NCBI RefSeq assembly: GCF_004000255.1
Contig: NZ_RCIQ01000001.1
Coordinates: 62,001 to 126,000 of the forward strand
DNA length: 64,000 nt
Direction of reading: 5' to 3'
Origin: Nioella ostreopsis
GTDB lineage: Bacteria > Pseudomonadota > Alphaproteobacteria > Rhodobacterales > Rhodobacteraceae
Shown: piece by piece, positions 8,059 through 15,454 of the stretch
How positions within the stretch are numbered: the stretch's first letter is position 1
Layout of the letters: every line of letters begins with the position of its first letter
Notes under the pieces: generated by a model
The model's input: only the letters and a program-made list of their open reading frames with translations
Databases searched by the model: none
What the model was told of the DNA's origin: nothing
Made by a program: the position numbers and the translations under genes

Positions 8059-8072
8059 TTGACCGGAATCAA
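8059..8072. promoter_or_regulatory. FNR/CRP-type box upstream of hsp20
   Basis: TTGAC-CGGA-ATCAA differs by one base from the FNR consensus TTGAT-N4-ATCAA and is nested in a longer CTTGA...TCAAG inverted repeat. It lies about 78 bases before the hsp20 start and 41 bases before the dtd start on the other strand. This position is suitable for an FnrL- or Dnr-like regulator; it is a sequence match only. Confidence 0.45.
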
Positions 8073-8149
8073 GGCGAATCCAAGCGGGATGGGAGAGACT
8101 CCGGGACGCAGGCAGAGGCGTGATCTGTCGCACATCAAGGAGGATCGCT

Positions 8150-8566
8150 ATGGTTGAGAAATCGCATACATCCGGTGGATGGCCCTCGGTTTTTGAGCCC
8201 TTCCGCACCGTTGGCCGCCATGTGGCGGACTGGTTCGCACCGGCGTCAGAGGCGGCTGTGGATGAGGCCAGCTACCGCGTGGTGGTGGAACTGCCCGGTG
8301 TCGAGGACAAGGATATCGATGTGAGCGTCCATGACGGTGTGTTGACCGTGAAGGGCGAGAAGAGGTCGAGCCGCGAGGAAAAGGGCGAGACCTGGTATTT
8401 CAGCGAACGGCAATACGGGGCGTTCTCTCGCAGTTTCCGGCTGCCGCCGGATGCGGATGAGGGGGCCGTGAGTGCCGACCTGAAGGACGGGGTCCTGACG
8501 GTGTCGGTGGCGAAATCTGCCCCCGCCAGCCCCGAGGCCAAGCGGATCGAGGTGCGAAAAGGCTGA
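8150..8566 (+). CDS. Hsp20/alpha-crystallin family small heat-shock protein
   Basis: The product is 138 residues. An AAGGAGGA ribosome-binding site stands seven bases before the ATG. The alpha-crystallin domain covers about 42-130: SYRVVVELPGVEDKDIDV, DGVLTVKGEK, then the GAFSRSFRLP and DLKDGVLTVSVAK strands. The C-terminal IxI/V tail is only weakly present (RIEV). It should act as an ATP-independent holdase for unfolding proteins in the cytosol. The gene stands alone, is preceded by an FNR-like box and is followed by a twin-palindrome element before the convergent nitroreductase gene. Confidence 0.93.
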   Translation: MVEKSHTSGGWPSVFEPFRTVGRHVADWFAPASEAAVDEASYRVVVELPGVEDKDIDVSVHDGVLTVKGEKRSSREEKGETWYFSERQYGAFSRSFRLPPDADEGAVSADLKDGVLTVSVAKSAPASPEAKRIEVRKG

Positions 8567-8570
8567 GACC

Positions 8571-8622
8571 GGGCGCGGGGAAGGGGCTTGCAAGCCCCTT
8601 GGAACGTCCTTGCAAGGACGTT
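8571..8622. repeat. Twin-palindrome element (copy 1)
   Basis: GGGCGCGGGG is followed by two perfect 20-bp palindromes: AAGGGGCTTGCAAGCCCCTT (8581-8600) and AACGTCCTTGCAAGGACGTT (8603-8622). Copy 2 at 19030-19081 has the same lead sequence and architecture with different stem bases. Here it fills the gap between convergent hsp20 and nitroreductase genes and would make two hairpins in either transcript. Confidence 0.8.
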
Positions 8623-8630
8623 GGTTGCGC

Positions 8631-9302
8631 CTAGCCCTGCCAGCGGAGCGTTTCGTCGAGGCCCGCGCGCGTGGTACGGAAGCTGTTGGCCGGGTGAGCG
8701 TCATCCGCCCGGCCCATGCTTATGACGCAGATCACTGTCCGGGTTTCAGCGAGATCAAAGAACCGATGCAGGAAAGGCGCATAGCTGGCCAGAGCCGCTT
8801 GCGGAATGGTCGCCACATCGCGCGCCGCCGCGGCCAGGGTCAGCGCGGTCAGGAAGCCGCCGCAATCGACGAGCCCGTAGGGGCCGAGCTCTGCCTCCGA
8901 GGTCAGGACCGCCACATGCGGCGCGCCGAAGAAGCGGAAGTTTTCCATCATCTGCCGGTGCGACCCGTCGCGGTCGCCCTTTTCCACTCCCACAGCCCCA
9001 TAAAGCTGCCAGCCGCAGGTGGACCGGCGCTGATTGTAGACACCCGAATACCGCTCGGGGAAGGGGATGTCGGGCGTGTGGCTGGCCGTTGTCATCTCCT
9101 CTGCCAGTTCTGCGCGCAGTCGGTCCGTTTCCTCGGCGCTCGTCACCACCAATTGCCAGGGCTGTGCGTTGCACCAGCTGGCGACCTTTTGCGAGTCGCT
9201 CACGATCTCCTCGATCAACTCGCGCGGCAGAGGGTCAGGCCGGAAGGCCCGGCAGGAAAACCGGGCGTCCAGGATGCGGGTCAGCGCCTCGGCGTCGCTC
9301 AT
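8631..9302 (-). CDS. Nitroreductase family FMN-dependent oxidoreductase
   Basis: The 223-residue protein has the nitroreductase-fold signatures: RFSCRAFRPDPLPRELIEEIV at the N-terminus (the Arg contacts FMN phosphate), NAQPWQLVV at about residues 46-54, and GFLTALTLAAAARDVATIPQ towards the C-terminus. It should use NAD(P)H and FMN to reduce nitro, quinone or flavin-type substrates in the cytosol. Its start overlaps the stop of the zinc-ribbon gene by four bases, making it the last gene of the TerC-to-nitroreductase operon. The substrate is not predictable. Confidence 0.92.
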   Translation of the reverse strand: MSDAEALTRILDARFSCRAFRPDPLPRELIEEIVSDSQKVASWCNAQPWQLVVTSAEETDRLRAELAEEMTTASHTPDIPFPERYSGVYNQRRSTCGWQLYGAVGVEKGDRDGSHRQMMENFRFFGAPHVAVLTSEAELGPYGLVDCGGFLTALTLAAAARDVATIPQAALASYAPFLHRFFDLAETRTVICVISMGRADDAHPANSFRTTRAGLDETLRWQG

Positions 9303-10444
9303 TGCTGCGAAATCGAGTAGAGATAGGCGGCACCGGCAGCCAGGGCGAGGCCGATGACCACGGCGATGGCGATCTTGATCGCGGACCAGGGCCGTTCGCC
9401 CTGCACCTTGCCGGTCTGGCCATTGACCACGAAGCGATAGCTTTGGCCCTTGTATTTATAGGCGGCCATCCAGACCGGCAGCAGCACATGTTTGAAGGTG
9501 ATCTCGGACACGGCCGTGTTCACATGGCTTATGCGCTGGCGGTCGCCGCCGATATCGGCGTTGATGTCGCGGCGGATCTGAGCGTCCATGATGCCGCGCG
9601 CTTCCGCGAACCCCTCCTCTACATCGACCGTATAGCCCTCGGCCATGAATCCGGCGAGGTAATGGGGCTGGTAGGGTTCCAGCTCGCTCAGGTTCCAGGG
9701 CTTGAGATTATCGGTGTAGCTTTTCGGCAGCGAGCGCGAGCCGAGGATCAGGATATCGTCGAAGAAGCGGCTGACGCGGCCCCGGACATTGGTCCAGCGG
9801 ATTTTCTGTTCCCGGACCTGTGTCGGCTTGCCCTCGCGCATCACCGTGCGAGTGACATAGTAGATCGTCCCGCGCTGACCCTGGTAGCGGCTGGCGGTCT
9901 GGGCGTCATAGGTCCAGTAGGGCACATAGATGCCGTCGAGGCTGCGGCCCTGGCGGGCATATTCCTTGAGCCCGTTCGGCGCGAACCAGAGCCGCCCCAG
10001 CCAATCGGTCATCGCCTTGTGGGCGTCGCGTTCTTCCAGCTTGAAGGGCAGGACGGCCTTGGGCTTGATATGCCTGTGGGTGCCGGTATCGGTCACCACC
10101 GGGGTGGCGCAGAAGGGGCATTCGGTGGAATGAACGTCCGAGTTGAACTCCACCTGCGCGCCGCAATTGGGGCAGGGGGTGACGCGGATCTCTTCCATCT
10201 CGGCGCTGTCGAGGCCCGAACGCAGCGCCGCTTCGAAATCCATCTCGCGGATCTCGGGCAGGTCGGCGGTCTCGAAGTCTTGCTCATTGCCGCAATGGTC
10301 GCAGATCAGCTTGCCCTCTTCCGGGTCGAAGCGGAAATCGGATCCGCATTGATCACAGGGGAAGCGGTGTTCGGCGCTTTCGGGGGCGTCGGTGACTTCC
10401 GGCTCGGGCTCGGTTCCGGGCGGGGTGGGGGGTAAATCGCTCAT
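9299..10444 (-). CDS. Membrane-anchored TFIIB-like zinc-ribbon protein
   Basis: The 381-residue product has two N-terminal zinc ribbons: CDQCGSDF...CDHCGNE at about 30-54 and CPNCGAQ...CPFCATP at about 91-115. A long beta-rich region follows (GIYVPYWTYDAQT, RFFDDILILGS, VLLPVWMAAYKYKGQSYRFVVNGQTG), and a single transmembrane helix near 357-375 closes the protein. Such proteins are often mislabelled primosomal protein N' or helicase because of the ribbons; no helicase motif exists here. The layout resembles Bacillus subtilis YdjG, which works with the SPFH protein YdjI, and an SPFH gene is two genes upstream here. It is probably a membrane-stress scaffold (inference). Confidence 0.82.
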   Translation of the reverse strand: MSDLPPTPPGTEPEPEVTDAPESAEHRFPCDQCGSDFRFDPEEGKLICDHCGNEQDFETADLPEIREMDFEAALRSGLDSAEMEEIRVTPCPNCGAQVEFNSDVHSTECPFCATPVVTDTGTHRHIKPKAVLPFKLEERDAHKAMTDWLGRLWFAPNGLKEYARQGRSLDGIYVPYWTYDAQTASRYQGQRGTIYYVTRTVMREGKPTQVREQKIRWTNVRGRVSRFFDDILILGSRSLPKSYTDNLKPWNLSELEPYQPHYLAGFMAEGYTVDVEEGFAEARGIMDAQIRRDINADIGGDRQRISHVNTAVSEITFKHVLLPVWMAAYKYKGQSYRFVVNGQTGKVQGERPWSAIKIAIAVVIGLALAAGAAYLYSISQQ

Positions 10445-10529
10445 GGCTCTCTGAAAAATGGTTTATGGTCCTGCCACATCTTCGACCGCGGCAGGGCGTA
10501 ATTCAAGGGAATAAGCCACATGGCCCAGG

Positions 10530-11006
10530 CTAGCGTGGGCGCAGCATTCGGGTCATCGTGCCGTCTTTCAGCACAAGCTGGTGCAGGATCGCCACCAGCG
10601 CATGGCCGAGCGCCACGATCATCAGCGCATTGCCAAGCAGTTCGTGCCCTTCGCCAAGGGCCTCGATGCCGCCGAACCAGGTGATGGCCCCGCCAATGGG
10701 GGTGAGAATCATGAGCAGGTAGAGCAGCCGGTGCCCCCAAAGCGCGGCGGCCTCGGCCAATGCGGAACTGCCCGGCACCGGACCCGGCGTGCCCTGACGG
10801 TGGCGCACGATCACGCGGATCAGGACCAGAACGAAGACGGCGAGGCCAAGGATCGCATGGGGGTTGGGTGTCAGAATGCCGCTTTCAAGACGGGCCTCGA
10901 AGGCGGTTTCCATGGCGTCATGGGTGATCCAGGCCGCGAGGATCAGGACAGCAATCAGCCAATGAAGCGCGATTTGCAGGCGGGAATAGGCGGGGGCGTG
11001 TGACAT
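10530..11006 (-). CDS. Cytochrome b561-type membrane protein
   Basis: The 158-residue protein has four transmembrane helices and heme-ligand histidines in the expected places: LQIALHWLIAV in helix 1, NPHAILGLAVF in helix 2, LWGHRLLYLLM in helix 3 and VALGHALVAILHQLV in helix 4. This is the prokaryotic cytochrome b561 pattern (two b-type hemes, electron transfer across the inner membrane). ATG 11006 opens just before helix 1; an upstream start at 11042 is possible. It lies inside the SPFH/zinc-ribbon operon with gaps of 69 and 85 bases on either side, so it may be a functional member or a later insertion. Confidence 0.9.
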   Translation of the reverse strand: MSHAPAYSRLQIALHWLIAVLILAAWITHDAMETAFEARLESGILTPNPHAILGLAVFVLVLIRVIVRHRQGTPGPVPGSSALAEAAALWGHRLLYLLMILTPIGGAITWFGGIEALGEGHELLGNALMIVALGHALVAILHQLVLKDGTMTRMLRPR

Positions 11007-11075
11007 GGGGGCTCCTGAAACAAACAGTCCGGCCCTTTTCACGGGGCCGGACCGGATTTCCGTCGCTGTCGGGAA

Positions 11076-12200
11076 TCAGATGCCCGGCGGCGGGGGCGGG
11101 GGCATGACGGTGAAGAGCTGCGCGAGCTCTGCCACGTCCTCGGCCTTCTTCCAGCCGTCCTGCCCGGCGGTCCAGACATAGGTTTCGCGCTTGAGCTGCC
11201 CGGCGCTGGCCATGCGACCCAGATCGGCCTTGGAGAAGGGGCCGGTGGTCTGGCCGTTTTCGGCCAGGTGCCAGACATGTTCGACCGGCGGCGGGGGGGG
11301 CACGGCGGCACCGCCGCCCTGCGCAGGCTGCTGCTGGCTGCCCTGGTTCATGGCATTCGCCATCTGGTTGGCCATCGCCATGCCCATGCCAAGCCCCATG
11401 CCGGCAGCGGCCTCGCCCCCGCCGGGGTTCGACGCGGCGGCGGTCATGGCTTCGGCGGCGGAGAACTGGGTGTATTTGTTCAGATCGCCCACAACCCCCA
11501 TCGAGGTGCGCTTGTCGAGCGCTGCTTCCACGGCGGGCGGCAGGCTGATGTTCTCGATGTAAAGTTCAGGCAGTTCCAGCCCGTACTGGTCGATGGTGCC
11601 CGAAATCGCCTCGGCCATCATGCGGCCCAGATCGTGGGTGTTGCCCGCCATGTCGAGCACGGGAATACCCGACGAGCCGATCACGCGGGAAAACTCCTGA
11701 ACGATGATGTTGCGGATCTGCGAGGTAACCTCGTCGGTGGTGAACTCGCCATCGGTGCCGACGATCTCGGTCATGAAACGGCCCGCGTCCTTCACCTTGA
11801 CGGTGTAGGTGCCATAGGCGCGGATGCGGGTCGGCCCGAACTCCGGGTCGCGCAGCATGATCGGGTTCTTGGTGCCCCATTTGAGATCCGTGAACCGGTT
11901 GGTGTTGACGAAGTAGATCTCGGATTTGAAGGGCGACTGGAACCCGTGCGACCAGTGCTGCAGCGTGGTCATGATCGGCATGTTGTTCGTTTCGAGCATG
12001 TAGAGGCCCGGGGTGAACACATCGGCCATCTGGCCTTCGTGGATGAAGACCGCCGTCTGGCCTTCGCGCACGGTCAGCTTGGCGCCGTACTTGATTTCGT
12101 GGCCATGGCGTTCGAAGCGCCAGACCATCGTGTCGCGGGTGTCGTCCGTCCAGTGAATGACGTCAATGAACTGGCCGGAAAGGAAATCGAAAATGGACAT
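11076..12200 (-). CDS. SPFH-domain protein with C-terminal GYF-like (DUF4339) domain
   Basis: The 374-residue protein starts with the virion-core/YdjI-type SPFH region (DFLSGQFIDVIHWTDDTRDTMVWRF, then YTVKVKDAGRFM and a long helical stretch). A low-complexity linker rich in Gly, Met, Gln and Pro spans about 255-305 (GMGLGMGMAMANQMANAMNQ). The C-terminal 60 residues are a GYF_2-type module (VWHLAENGQTTGPFSKADLGRM, VWTAGQDGWKKAED). SPFH proteins form oligomeric platforms at membranes, and GYF_2 modules bind proline-rich partners. There is no N-terminal membrane helix, so it probably binds the membrane via a partner such as the zinc-ribbon protein. Confidence 0.9.
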   Translation of the reverse strand: MSIFDFLSGQFIDVIHWTDDTRDTMVWRFERHGHEIKYGAKLTVREGQTAVFIHEGQMADVFTPGLYMLETNNMPIMTTLQHWSHGFQSPFKSEIYFVNTNRFTDLKWGTKNPIMLRDPEFGPTRIRAYGTYTVKVKDAGRFMTEIVGTDGEFTTDEVTSQIRNIIVQEFSRVIGSSGIPVLDMAGNTHDLGRMMAEAISGTIDQYGLELPELYIENISLPPAVEAALDKRTSMGVVGDLNKYTQFSAAEAMTAAASNPGGGEAAAGMGLGMGMAMANQMANAMNQGSQQQPAQGGGAAVPPPPPVEHVWHLAENGQTTGPFSKADLGRMASAGQLKRETYVWTAGQDGWKKAEDVAELAQLFTVMPPPPPPGI

Positions 12201-12233
12201 CTGGTCCTCCTTTTGAAAATCAGACCTTGAGAG

Positions 12234-13172
12234 TCAGCTTGGCCCACCAACCAGCCCGTCTGCAAGCTCTTGCAGGATCGGGCGGGCCTCATCGGGGGTC
12301 ATGCCGGGGCTGAGACGGGGGTTGTAGAGCATGCTGAGCAGCATCTCGTCATGGGTGGTGAGCAGCGCGAACTCCTCGTCATCGTTGAAGATCGAGGGCC
12401 GCGCGGTGGGGCTGTCATTGGGCAGGCCGAGGCCTTGCGCCACTTCCTCATGCACACAGGACCGGCGTTGCAGGTCGGGGTGTTCGGTGCGGATGAAGGC
12501 GATGGCGGAGACGTAGACATTGGGCGCATCTGCGTTCGAAATCGAATAGACCGCGCAGAATTCATGCCGGGGCAGAGAGGTGATTTCCCGGATCGTGGCG
12601 TCGCTGATATTGGGCATGATCCGACGCAGCAGGGGTTCCGCTGCGCGCTGTTCGTCACGATTGAGGTAGAGCACATGGAAATTGCCGCCCGATCCCACGG
12701 CGCGAATCGAATGGCCGGTGATGCGTGCCAGACGGTCGGCATAGCGGGCGAGTTCCGCCCGATCCTCGTCGCGCATGTCTTCGGGCACTGAGCCGCCGAA
12801 ATGCGCTTGCAGCCGAATGGGTCTCTCCCACCGTCGCAGTTCTGCGGGGGTCTGTTGCGCAACGAATCGGCCCCCGGAAATGGTGTATTCGCTATAGAGG
12901 GCAATGCGTTCGAAATTGGCCACCAGATTGCGGGCGACTATGGGCGTATCCGGCCCGCCGCCATCGGTGCGCAGAAGCCCCTGCGTCAGAAGCCGCTGCT
13001 GGACGCCCGCATAGTAGCGCGCATAGGCAAGGCTTTCTTCCGAGGGCTCCACAGACGGTGGCGCGACGATTGGGGTAGAGGGGCGCGAGGAAGGGGGCTC
13101 GGGGGCCTCCTCGCAGCCCGACAGCGCCGCCAAGGCGGCCACCATCAGGGCTGGAAACAGGGCCTTGCGCAT
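12234..13172 (-). CDS. DUF2927-family lipoprotein
   Basis: The 312-residue protein has a lipoprotein signal (KALFPALMVAALAALSGC, lipidated Cys at about residue 20) and a Pro/Ser-rich linker. The DUF2927 core carries SCVHEEVAQGLGLPNDSP and FALLTTHDEMLLSMLYNPRL. The HEExxQGLG-like element resembles a zinc-peptidase HExxH helix without the second His, so catalysis is uncertain. It should sit on the periplasmic face of a membrane. The gene lies 26 bases after telA and 33 before the SPFH gene, all on the same strand. In many relatives DUF2927 genes occur elsewhere, so its place in this operon may be informative. Confidence 0.85.
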   Translation of the reverse strand: MRKALFPALMVAALAALSGCEEAPEPPSSRPSTPIVAPPSVEPSEESLAYARYYAGVQQRLLTQGLLRTDGGGPDTPIVARNLVANFERIALYSEYTISGGRFVAQQTPAELRRWERPIRLQAHFGGSVPEDMRDEDRAELARYADRLARITGHSIRAVGSGGNFHVLYLNRDEQRAAEPLLRRIMPNISDATIREITSLPRHEFCAVYSISNADAPNVYVSAIAFIRTEHPDLQRRSCVHEEVAQGLGLPNDSPTARPSIFNDDEEFALLTTHDEMLLSMLYNPRLSPGMTPDEARPILQELADGLVGGPS

Positions 13173-13198
13173 ACGGCCTCGCGCCTCCGGGTCTTGGA

Positions 13199-14392
13199 TC
13201 AGGTCCGCGGCACGGCGGTGCCGACATTGTCGCCGGTGCCGTCGCCGCGCGCCGTGGCCGAGGCCAGCGTATCGCGCAGCTCGTGCTCCATCTTTTCCAT
13301 CTCGACCTCGGCGGCTGCACGGCGGCGCTTGCCTTCGTCGGCAATGGCGAGGCTTTCCTCGATGGTGGCAATCAGATCGGCATTGGCCTGCTTGACCGCT
13401 TCGATGTCGAAGACGCCGCGTTCCATTTCCTCGCGCACCATCTTGTTCGATTCGCGCAGGTTGGCGGCGTTCTGGGTCAGCAGCTCGTTGGTCAGATCGT
13501 TGGCCTCGCGCACGGCCTGAGCGGCCTGGGTCGAGCGCTGGATGGTCAGCGCCTGCGCCAGCTGCGTTTCCCACAGCGGCACGGTGTTCACGAGGGTGGA
13601 GTTGATCTTGGTGACCAGCGACTTGTCGTTTTCCTGCACCAGACGGATCGAGGGCAGCGACTGCATGGTGACCTGGCGGGTGAGCTTGAGGTCATGGACC
13701 CGGCGTTCCAGATCGTCGCGCGCAGCGCGCAGATCGCGCAGTTCCTGCGCCTTCATGACCTGTTCATTCTCGGGCGCGGCGGCAACCTCGGCCTCTTTCG
13801 CGGGGATGGTTTCCTCGTCGAGTTCCTTCAGCTTTTCCTCGCCCGCGGTGATGTAAAGCGCCAGTTCATCATAGAAGGCGAGCGTCTTGTCATAGAGAAG
13901 GTCGAGCGACTTGATGTCCTTCATCAGCGTATGCTCATGCGCCAGCAGGCTGTCGGTGATGCGGTCGATCTGGCCCTGCACGTCTTCGTAACGGGCCAGG
14001 AAATCATGGACCGGCTTGGCCTTGCCGAAGAGCCGTTCCCACCAGCTGCGCTTGCGGTTGGGGTCCAGTTCATCGACGGAGAACCCGCGGATCGTCCCAA
14101 CGATTTCGCGCAAGCTGTCGCCTGCCGGGCCAACATCCTTGTTCTTCACGCCTTCCAGCATGGCCTGGCTGATCGTTTGCAGCTCCGCCTGCGCGTTCGA
14201 CCCGAAGGTGACGATGGAATTGGTGTCGGTCATGTCGAGCTCGGCCATCCGGGTGCGGATCTGGTCAGCGGTCGGCGCGGGGGCTTCGGCCAGTGGCACA
14301 AGCGCCGTCGAGGGTTCGGGCAAAACCGAGGCATTGATTTCATCGACGAGCTGCGCGGCAGCTTCGGCCTGTTGGCGGATCGTGTCACTCAT
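13199..14392 (-). CDS. TelA-family toxic anion resistance protein
   Basis: The 397-residue, almost entirely alpha-helical protein has the TelA core: RMAELDMTDTNSIVTFGSNAQAELQTIS at the start, then FFGKAKPVHDFLARYEDVQGQIDRI-type helices, LIHQTLAF-like DLLYDKTLAFYDELALYITAGE, and TVPLWETQLAQALTIQRSTQAAQAV. Long coiled coils are likely. The family is linked to tellurite and other toxic-anion or envelope-stress resistance, but no biochemical activity is established. It starts 12 bases after the XpaC-like gene. The same gene pair (xpaC-yaaN) exists in Bacillus subtilis, which supports a conserved partnership. Confidence 0.93.
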   Translation of the reverse strand: MSDTIRQQAEAAAQLVDEINASVLPEPSTALVPLAEAPAPTADQIRTRMAELDMTDTNSIVTFGSNAQAELQTISQAMLEGVKNKDVGPAGDSLREIVGTIRGFSVDELDPNRKRSWWERLFGKAKPVHDFLARYEDVQGQIDRITDSLLAHEHTLMKDIKSLDLLYDKTLAFYDELALYITAGEEKLKELDEETIPAKEAEVAAAPENEQVMKAQELRDLRAARDDLERRVHDLKLTRQVTMQSLPSIRLVQENDKSLVTKINSTLVNTVPLWETQLAQALTIQRSTQAAQAVREANDLTNELLTQNAANLRESNKMVREEMERGVFDIEAVKQANADLIATIEESLAIADEGKRRRAAAEVEMEKMEHELRDTLASATARGDGTGDNVGTAVPRT

Positions 14393-14404
14393 TGTTATTG
14401 GTCC

Positions 14405-15307
14405 TTATGTCTCAATATGTAGATTATCACGGTTCAAACGATCCCGCAGCACGTCGATTTCAACGTCGAGATCGCTGCGATCCGTCACCAGCATGCGCTT
14501 GGTGCGGGCCGCGAAATTGGTTTCGAGGTCATCGAGCAGGGTGACGTAATCGGCACGCACCGAGGGGTCGCGGTCGCGGGCATAGAGATCGGCGAATTTC
14601 ACCGTCGCGTCGCGCGCCCCGGTCAGGTAGACGCCCAGATACTTGCGCGCCTGGGTCAGATCGCGCGGGTCTTCCTCGACCGTGCGGAACATGTCGCGGG
14701 CGGTGGCCTGAAACGCCTCGACGCGGGTCTCCAGCTGCCGGTCGCCTGCGCGGCGGATCGCGTCGGACATGCCTGCCAGCAGCGCCTCGGCCTCTTCGAT
14801 CTTGCGCGCCACGCGGTCGGTCTGGAACCGGTCGACCCCTTCCAGCCCCTTGTCCTTCAACGGATCGAGCCCGAAGGAGAAGAGATGCAGCGCGCCAGCG
14901 AGCGTGCCCACAAGCCCGGCATTCAGAACCGTCCATTGTCCGCCGAAGATCAGCAGGCCGACGCCCACCCCGGTCAGGACCGAGGCGAAGATTTTGCGCG
15001 GGATTGCGGGGCGGCGGGCGACCTTGCGTTCGTTATAGGCATCCTCTGCCCGCACCCCGTCGCGCAGCAGCCAGGCGGCCAGCAGCAGCACGGCGGCGCC
15101 CGCGAAATCGGTGATCATCTCGGTCACCGGCTGGAAGAAGACGGTCAGGAAGACTAGCAGCGGCAGCAGGAAGAGGATGTTGATCCGCGCGCCATAACGC
15201 GCCGGGCTGCGGCCGCGAAAGCTGGCCTCAAGCGGTCGGGTTTGCGGGGCCTGAACCTCGGTGCTGTCGGGATCGGGGCTGAACTGTCCGCCATAACGCT
15301 GCGCCAT
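14405..15307 (-). CDS. XpaC-family (5-bromo-4-chloroindolyl phosphate hydrolysis) protein
   Basis: The 300-residue protein has a basic N-terminal segment (TRPLEASFRGRSPARYGARI), two or three hydrophobic segments at about 44-145 (ILFLLPLLVFLTVFFQPV, FAGAAVLLLAAWLL, IFASVLTGVGVGLLIFGG), and a helical cytosolic domain with AEALLAGMSDAIRRAGDRQLE and DLTQARKYLGVYLTGARDATVKFADLY. These match the XpaC/Halogen_Hydrol family, named for a plate phenotype rather than a proven enzyme activity. It stands between a 29-residue membrane peptide (one-base gap) and TelA (12-base gap). I infer a membrane platform for TelA. Confidence 0.88.
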   Translation of the reverse strand: MAQRYGGQFSPDPDSTEVQAPQTRPLEASFRGRSPARYGARINILFLLPLLVFLTVFFQPVTEMITDFAGAAVLLLAAWLLRDGVRAEDAYNERKVARRPAIPRKIFASVLTGVGVGLLIFGGQWTVLNAGLVGTLAGALHLFSFGLDPLKDKGLEGVDRFQTDRVARKIEEAEALLAGMSDAIRRAGDRQLETRVEAFQATARDMFRTVEEDPRDLTQARKYLGVYLTGARDATVKFADLYARDRDPSVRADYVTLLDDLETNFAARTKRMLVTDRSDLDVEIDVLRDRLNRDNLHIET

Positions 15308-15308
15308 C

Positions 15309-15398
15309 TCAGACCACCCCGAAGCCGCCGAAAATCGCCATCACGATGATGACCACAAGCGCCACGAAGGCGACACCCTGAAGACCGTTTGAACTCAT
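15309..15398 (-). CDS. 29-residue single-helix membrane peptide
   Basis: An ATG frame of 29 codons, too short for usual gene finders, reads MSSNGLQGVAFVALVVIIVM and then AIFGGFGVV. A strong AAAGGGG ribosome-binding site lies seven bases upstream, and its stop is one base before the XpaC-like start. Residues 8-27 form one transmembrane helix with a polar N-terminus. Position, ribosome-binding site and amphipathic layout all support a translated small membrane protein, probably a regulatory or structural partner of XpaC, TelA or TerC. I know no named family; the evidence is from sequence context only. Confidence 0.65.
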   Translation of the reverse strand: MSSNGLQGVAFVALVVIIVMAIFGGFGVV

Positions 15399-15454
15399 TT
15401 AAGAACCCCTTTCCGCCCAATACGATAAGCACGCAGGGGCGTAAAAAAAAGATG

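Noticed and set aside
9089-10435. A 448-codon plus-strand frame over the zinc-ribbon and nitroreductase genes
   Set aside because: It lies antisense to two recognised genes and shows no family motif; composition is typical of shadow frames.
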